DNA of 64,000 nucleotides from Pseudomonas sediminis (GTDB lineage: Bacteria; Pseudomonadota; Gammaproteobacteria; Pseudomonadales; Pseudomonadaceae). Shown in pieces: positions 62,637-64,000 of the stretch. Location of the stretch: positions 186,001 through 250,000 of the forward strand of contig NZ_NIQU01000002.1 of NCBI RefSeq assembly GCF_002741105.1, in the 5' to 3' direction. The position numbers and the translations under genes are program-made. The notes under the pieces are model-generated. The model was not told the DNA's origin. It made no database searches and was given only the letters and a program-made list of their open reading frames with translations. How positions within the stretch are numbered: position 1 is the first letter of the stretch; each line of letters begins with the position of its first letter.

Positions 62637-64000
62637 TTAGAAGTCGTAACGAGCAGCTACGCCCAGGGTCATTGGCGCACCGACATCGAGCAGGTCGTCG
62701 CTCTGGTTGTTGGTGATGTATTCCTCATCGAAGAGGTTGTGCACATAACCGCTGAGGGTCAGGTTGCCAATAGGCAGCTCAGCGTTCAGGTTTACCAAGG
62801 TCACGCTGTCATTGCGGCGTACCTTGGTGATTTCACGTGCGCCATTGGCATCGAAGTTGGAGATGCTCCGCCCCTGATAAACGACATTTCCACCTATCAT
62901 CAGACCGTTGTTGAAGGTGTAGTTGGCTCCCAGGTTGGCCATCTGTTTTGGCGCATAGACGAATTCGTAACCACTGAGATCCACGCCATCGCGGACGAAC
63001 GACTTGTACTTGGTATCGTTGTAGGCGAACCCAGCATTGACCAGCAGTTGCGATGTCACCAGATACTCGGCGGAGAACTCCAGACCCACCATCCGGCTCT
63101 TGGCCGCGTTGGCTACTTGGGTGGTGCCATCGGCAATATTGCGGAACGACACCTGCTGGTCCTTCCACGTGGTGTGGTAGAGGTTGGCCGTGGTACGCAG
63201 ACGGCGGTCCAGCCAGTTGCCACGCCAGGCCAGCTCATAGGTACTGGTGAACTCAGGATCGTAGCTATCGTGGCGAGAGCGGCTGCGAATGTTCACACCA
63301 CCACTGCGATAGCCGCGCTGCCAGGTCAGTCCAAGCACCTGATTATCGGTCAGGTCATGGCTGATACCGATTTTCGGTAGCAACACGCTGGAACTGAGAT
63401 CACGATCAACCGAAGGGTCGGTTGCGAGGCTCAGCACATCGATGGGGTAATTGATCTTGGTGTTGTTCTTTTCATGATCCCAGCGCAGGCCAGTGATCAA
63501 TTGCCAGTCGTCCACGAACTCCCAATTGAGTTCACCGAACAACGCGTGGCTGTTGATTTTGGTCTCCCCCTTCTGATTCAACAACACCGTCCCGTTGTTG
63601 ACCAACTGATCGTCGATCTCGCCTTTTGAACGACCCAGGTATACGCCAACTACACCATCGAGCCGATCTGACGCATAACCCATGCGTAGCTCCTGGCTAC
63701 CCAAAGTCTGTTCATGATGGCGGGGAGATGTCTGAGTCACGCTCGTCAAGCGGTCGAAGTCGAGAATGGAGTCGTACTTGGACCAGGTGCCAGAGGTGAC
63801 GCTGGTCAGAGTCCAGAAGTCGTCCAAACGATAATCGACTTTGGCGGTGGCGGTGTTCTGGTTGAGCGTGTTGTAGGTCTCGGTGTTCTCGTAAATGCTG
63901 TAGTAATCGGGCTTGCCGTTGGATGCGGCCGTGGCATTAAGGCCACTGCGCTGCTTGGTACGGCTGAAGGTCAGCAGCACGTCCATGTCGTCGGACGGCA
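62637..64000 (-). CDS. TonB-dependent outer-membrane receptor (partial, N-terminus outside window)
   Basis: The visible 454 residues are the C-terminal part of a TonB-dependent beta-barrel. Repeated amphipathic strands include YRSGGVNIRSRSRHDSYDPE, TYELAWRGNWLDRRLRTTAN and LSGYVHNLFDEEYITN, and the protein ends with VAARYDF, a terminal aromatic as required for barrel assembly. The NLFDEEY stretch is a typical signature near the C-terminus. The frame is open at base 64000. With dat beside it, a siderophore receptor is likely; the plug domain and TonB box are not visible. Confidence 0.92.
   Translation of the reverse strand, partial: PSDDMDVLLTFSRTKQRSGLNATAASNGKPDYYSIYENTETYNTLNQNTATAKVDYRLDDFWTLTSVTSGTWSKYDSILDFDRLTSVTQTSPRHHEQTLGSQELRMGYASDRLDGVVGVYLGRSKGEIDDQLVNNGTVLLNQKGETKINSHALFGELNWEFVDDWQLITGLRWDHEKNNTKINYPIDVLSLATDPSVDRDLSSSVLLPKIGISHDLTDNQVLGLTWQRGYRSGGVNIRSRSRHDSYDPEFTSTYELAWRGNWLDRRLRTTANLYHTTWKDQQVSFRNIADGTTQVANAAKSRMVGLEFSAEYLVTSQLLVNAGFAYNDTKYKSFVRDGVDLSGYEFVYAPKQMANLGANYTFNNGLMIGGNVVYQGRSISNFDANGAREITKVRRNDSVTLVNLNAELPIGNLTLSGYVHNLFDEEYITNNQSDDLLDVGAPMTLGVAARYDF

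Noticed and set aside
1..64000. CRISPR arrays, tRNA or rRNA genes, insertion sequences, prophage
   Set aside because: No regularly spaced repeats, cloverleaf sequences, transposase or integrase motifs were seen on either strand.

Overview
The window comes from a gamma-proteobacterium of the genus Pseudomonas in the broad sense. Three things point there: the FleQ/FleSR/RpoN flagellar regulators, the HptB-HsbR-HsbA switch lying between fliJ and fliK, and a glycosylation island between flgL and fliC. Moderately high GC and GGTGCGC...GCGCACC REP-like palindromes would fit the mendocina/alcaligenes/stutzeri side of the genus, but the species is inference. No rRNA, tRNA, CRISPR, insertion sequence or prophage was seen.

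Layout. (1) 1-14619, all minus strand: the export and basal-body operons flhB(partial)-fliR-Q-P-O-N-M-L, fliK, hptB-hsbR-hsbA and fliJ-I-H-G-F-E. (2) 14871-19147: the regulators fleR, fleS and fleQ. (3) 19405-24097: the filament genes fliT, fliS, a second fliS, fliD, flaG and fliC. (4) 24346-40025: a 15.7 kb glycan island. It holds a five-module 1852-aa glycosyltransferase, a dTDP-3-amino-3,6-dideoxyhexose cassette (fdtA/B/C type), a plus-strand operon (TagF-like transferase, APS-kinase-like kinase, unknown protein, formyltransferase) and a minus-strand operon (glutamine-kinase-like protein, class I amidotransferase, cytidylyltransferase, methyltransferase). (5) 40094-51939: flgL-K-J-I-H-G-F and flgE-D-C-B. 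(6) 52304-56772: cheR and cheV on the minus strand, then flgA, flgM, flgN and flgZ on the plus strand. (7) 56777-64000: non-flagellar genes, namely an MFS transporter, a glutamine-synthetase-like enzyme, sstT, a diaminobutyrate aminotransferase and a truncated TonB-dependent receptor.

Regulation can be read from the DNA. Good sigma-54 (-24/-12) sites precede fliL, fliE, fleS, flgF, flgB and flgA, with a weak one before fliD. Sigma-28 sites precede fliC and flgM, and a sigma-70-like site precedes fleQ. This matches the Pseudomonas hierarchy FleQ, then FleSR, then FliA/FlgM.

The most interesting content is in region 4. Four proteins match, by family, size and catalytic motifs, the four enzymes that Campylobacter jejuni uses to make a CDP-activated phosphoramidate (Cj1418 L-glutamine kinase, Cj1416 cytidylyltransferase, Cj1417 gamma-glutamyl-CDP-amidate hydrolase, Cj1415 APS-kinase-like CDP-phosphoramidate kinase). 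A methyltransferase and a TagF-like transferase that could move a phosphoryl group from a CDP donor are encoded beside them. The glutamine-kinase gene starts 68 bp after flgL on the same strand. I infer that this bacterium puts a (possibly O-methylated) phosphoramidate on its flagellin glycan, a modification known from Campylobacter capsule rather than from flagella.
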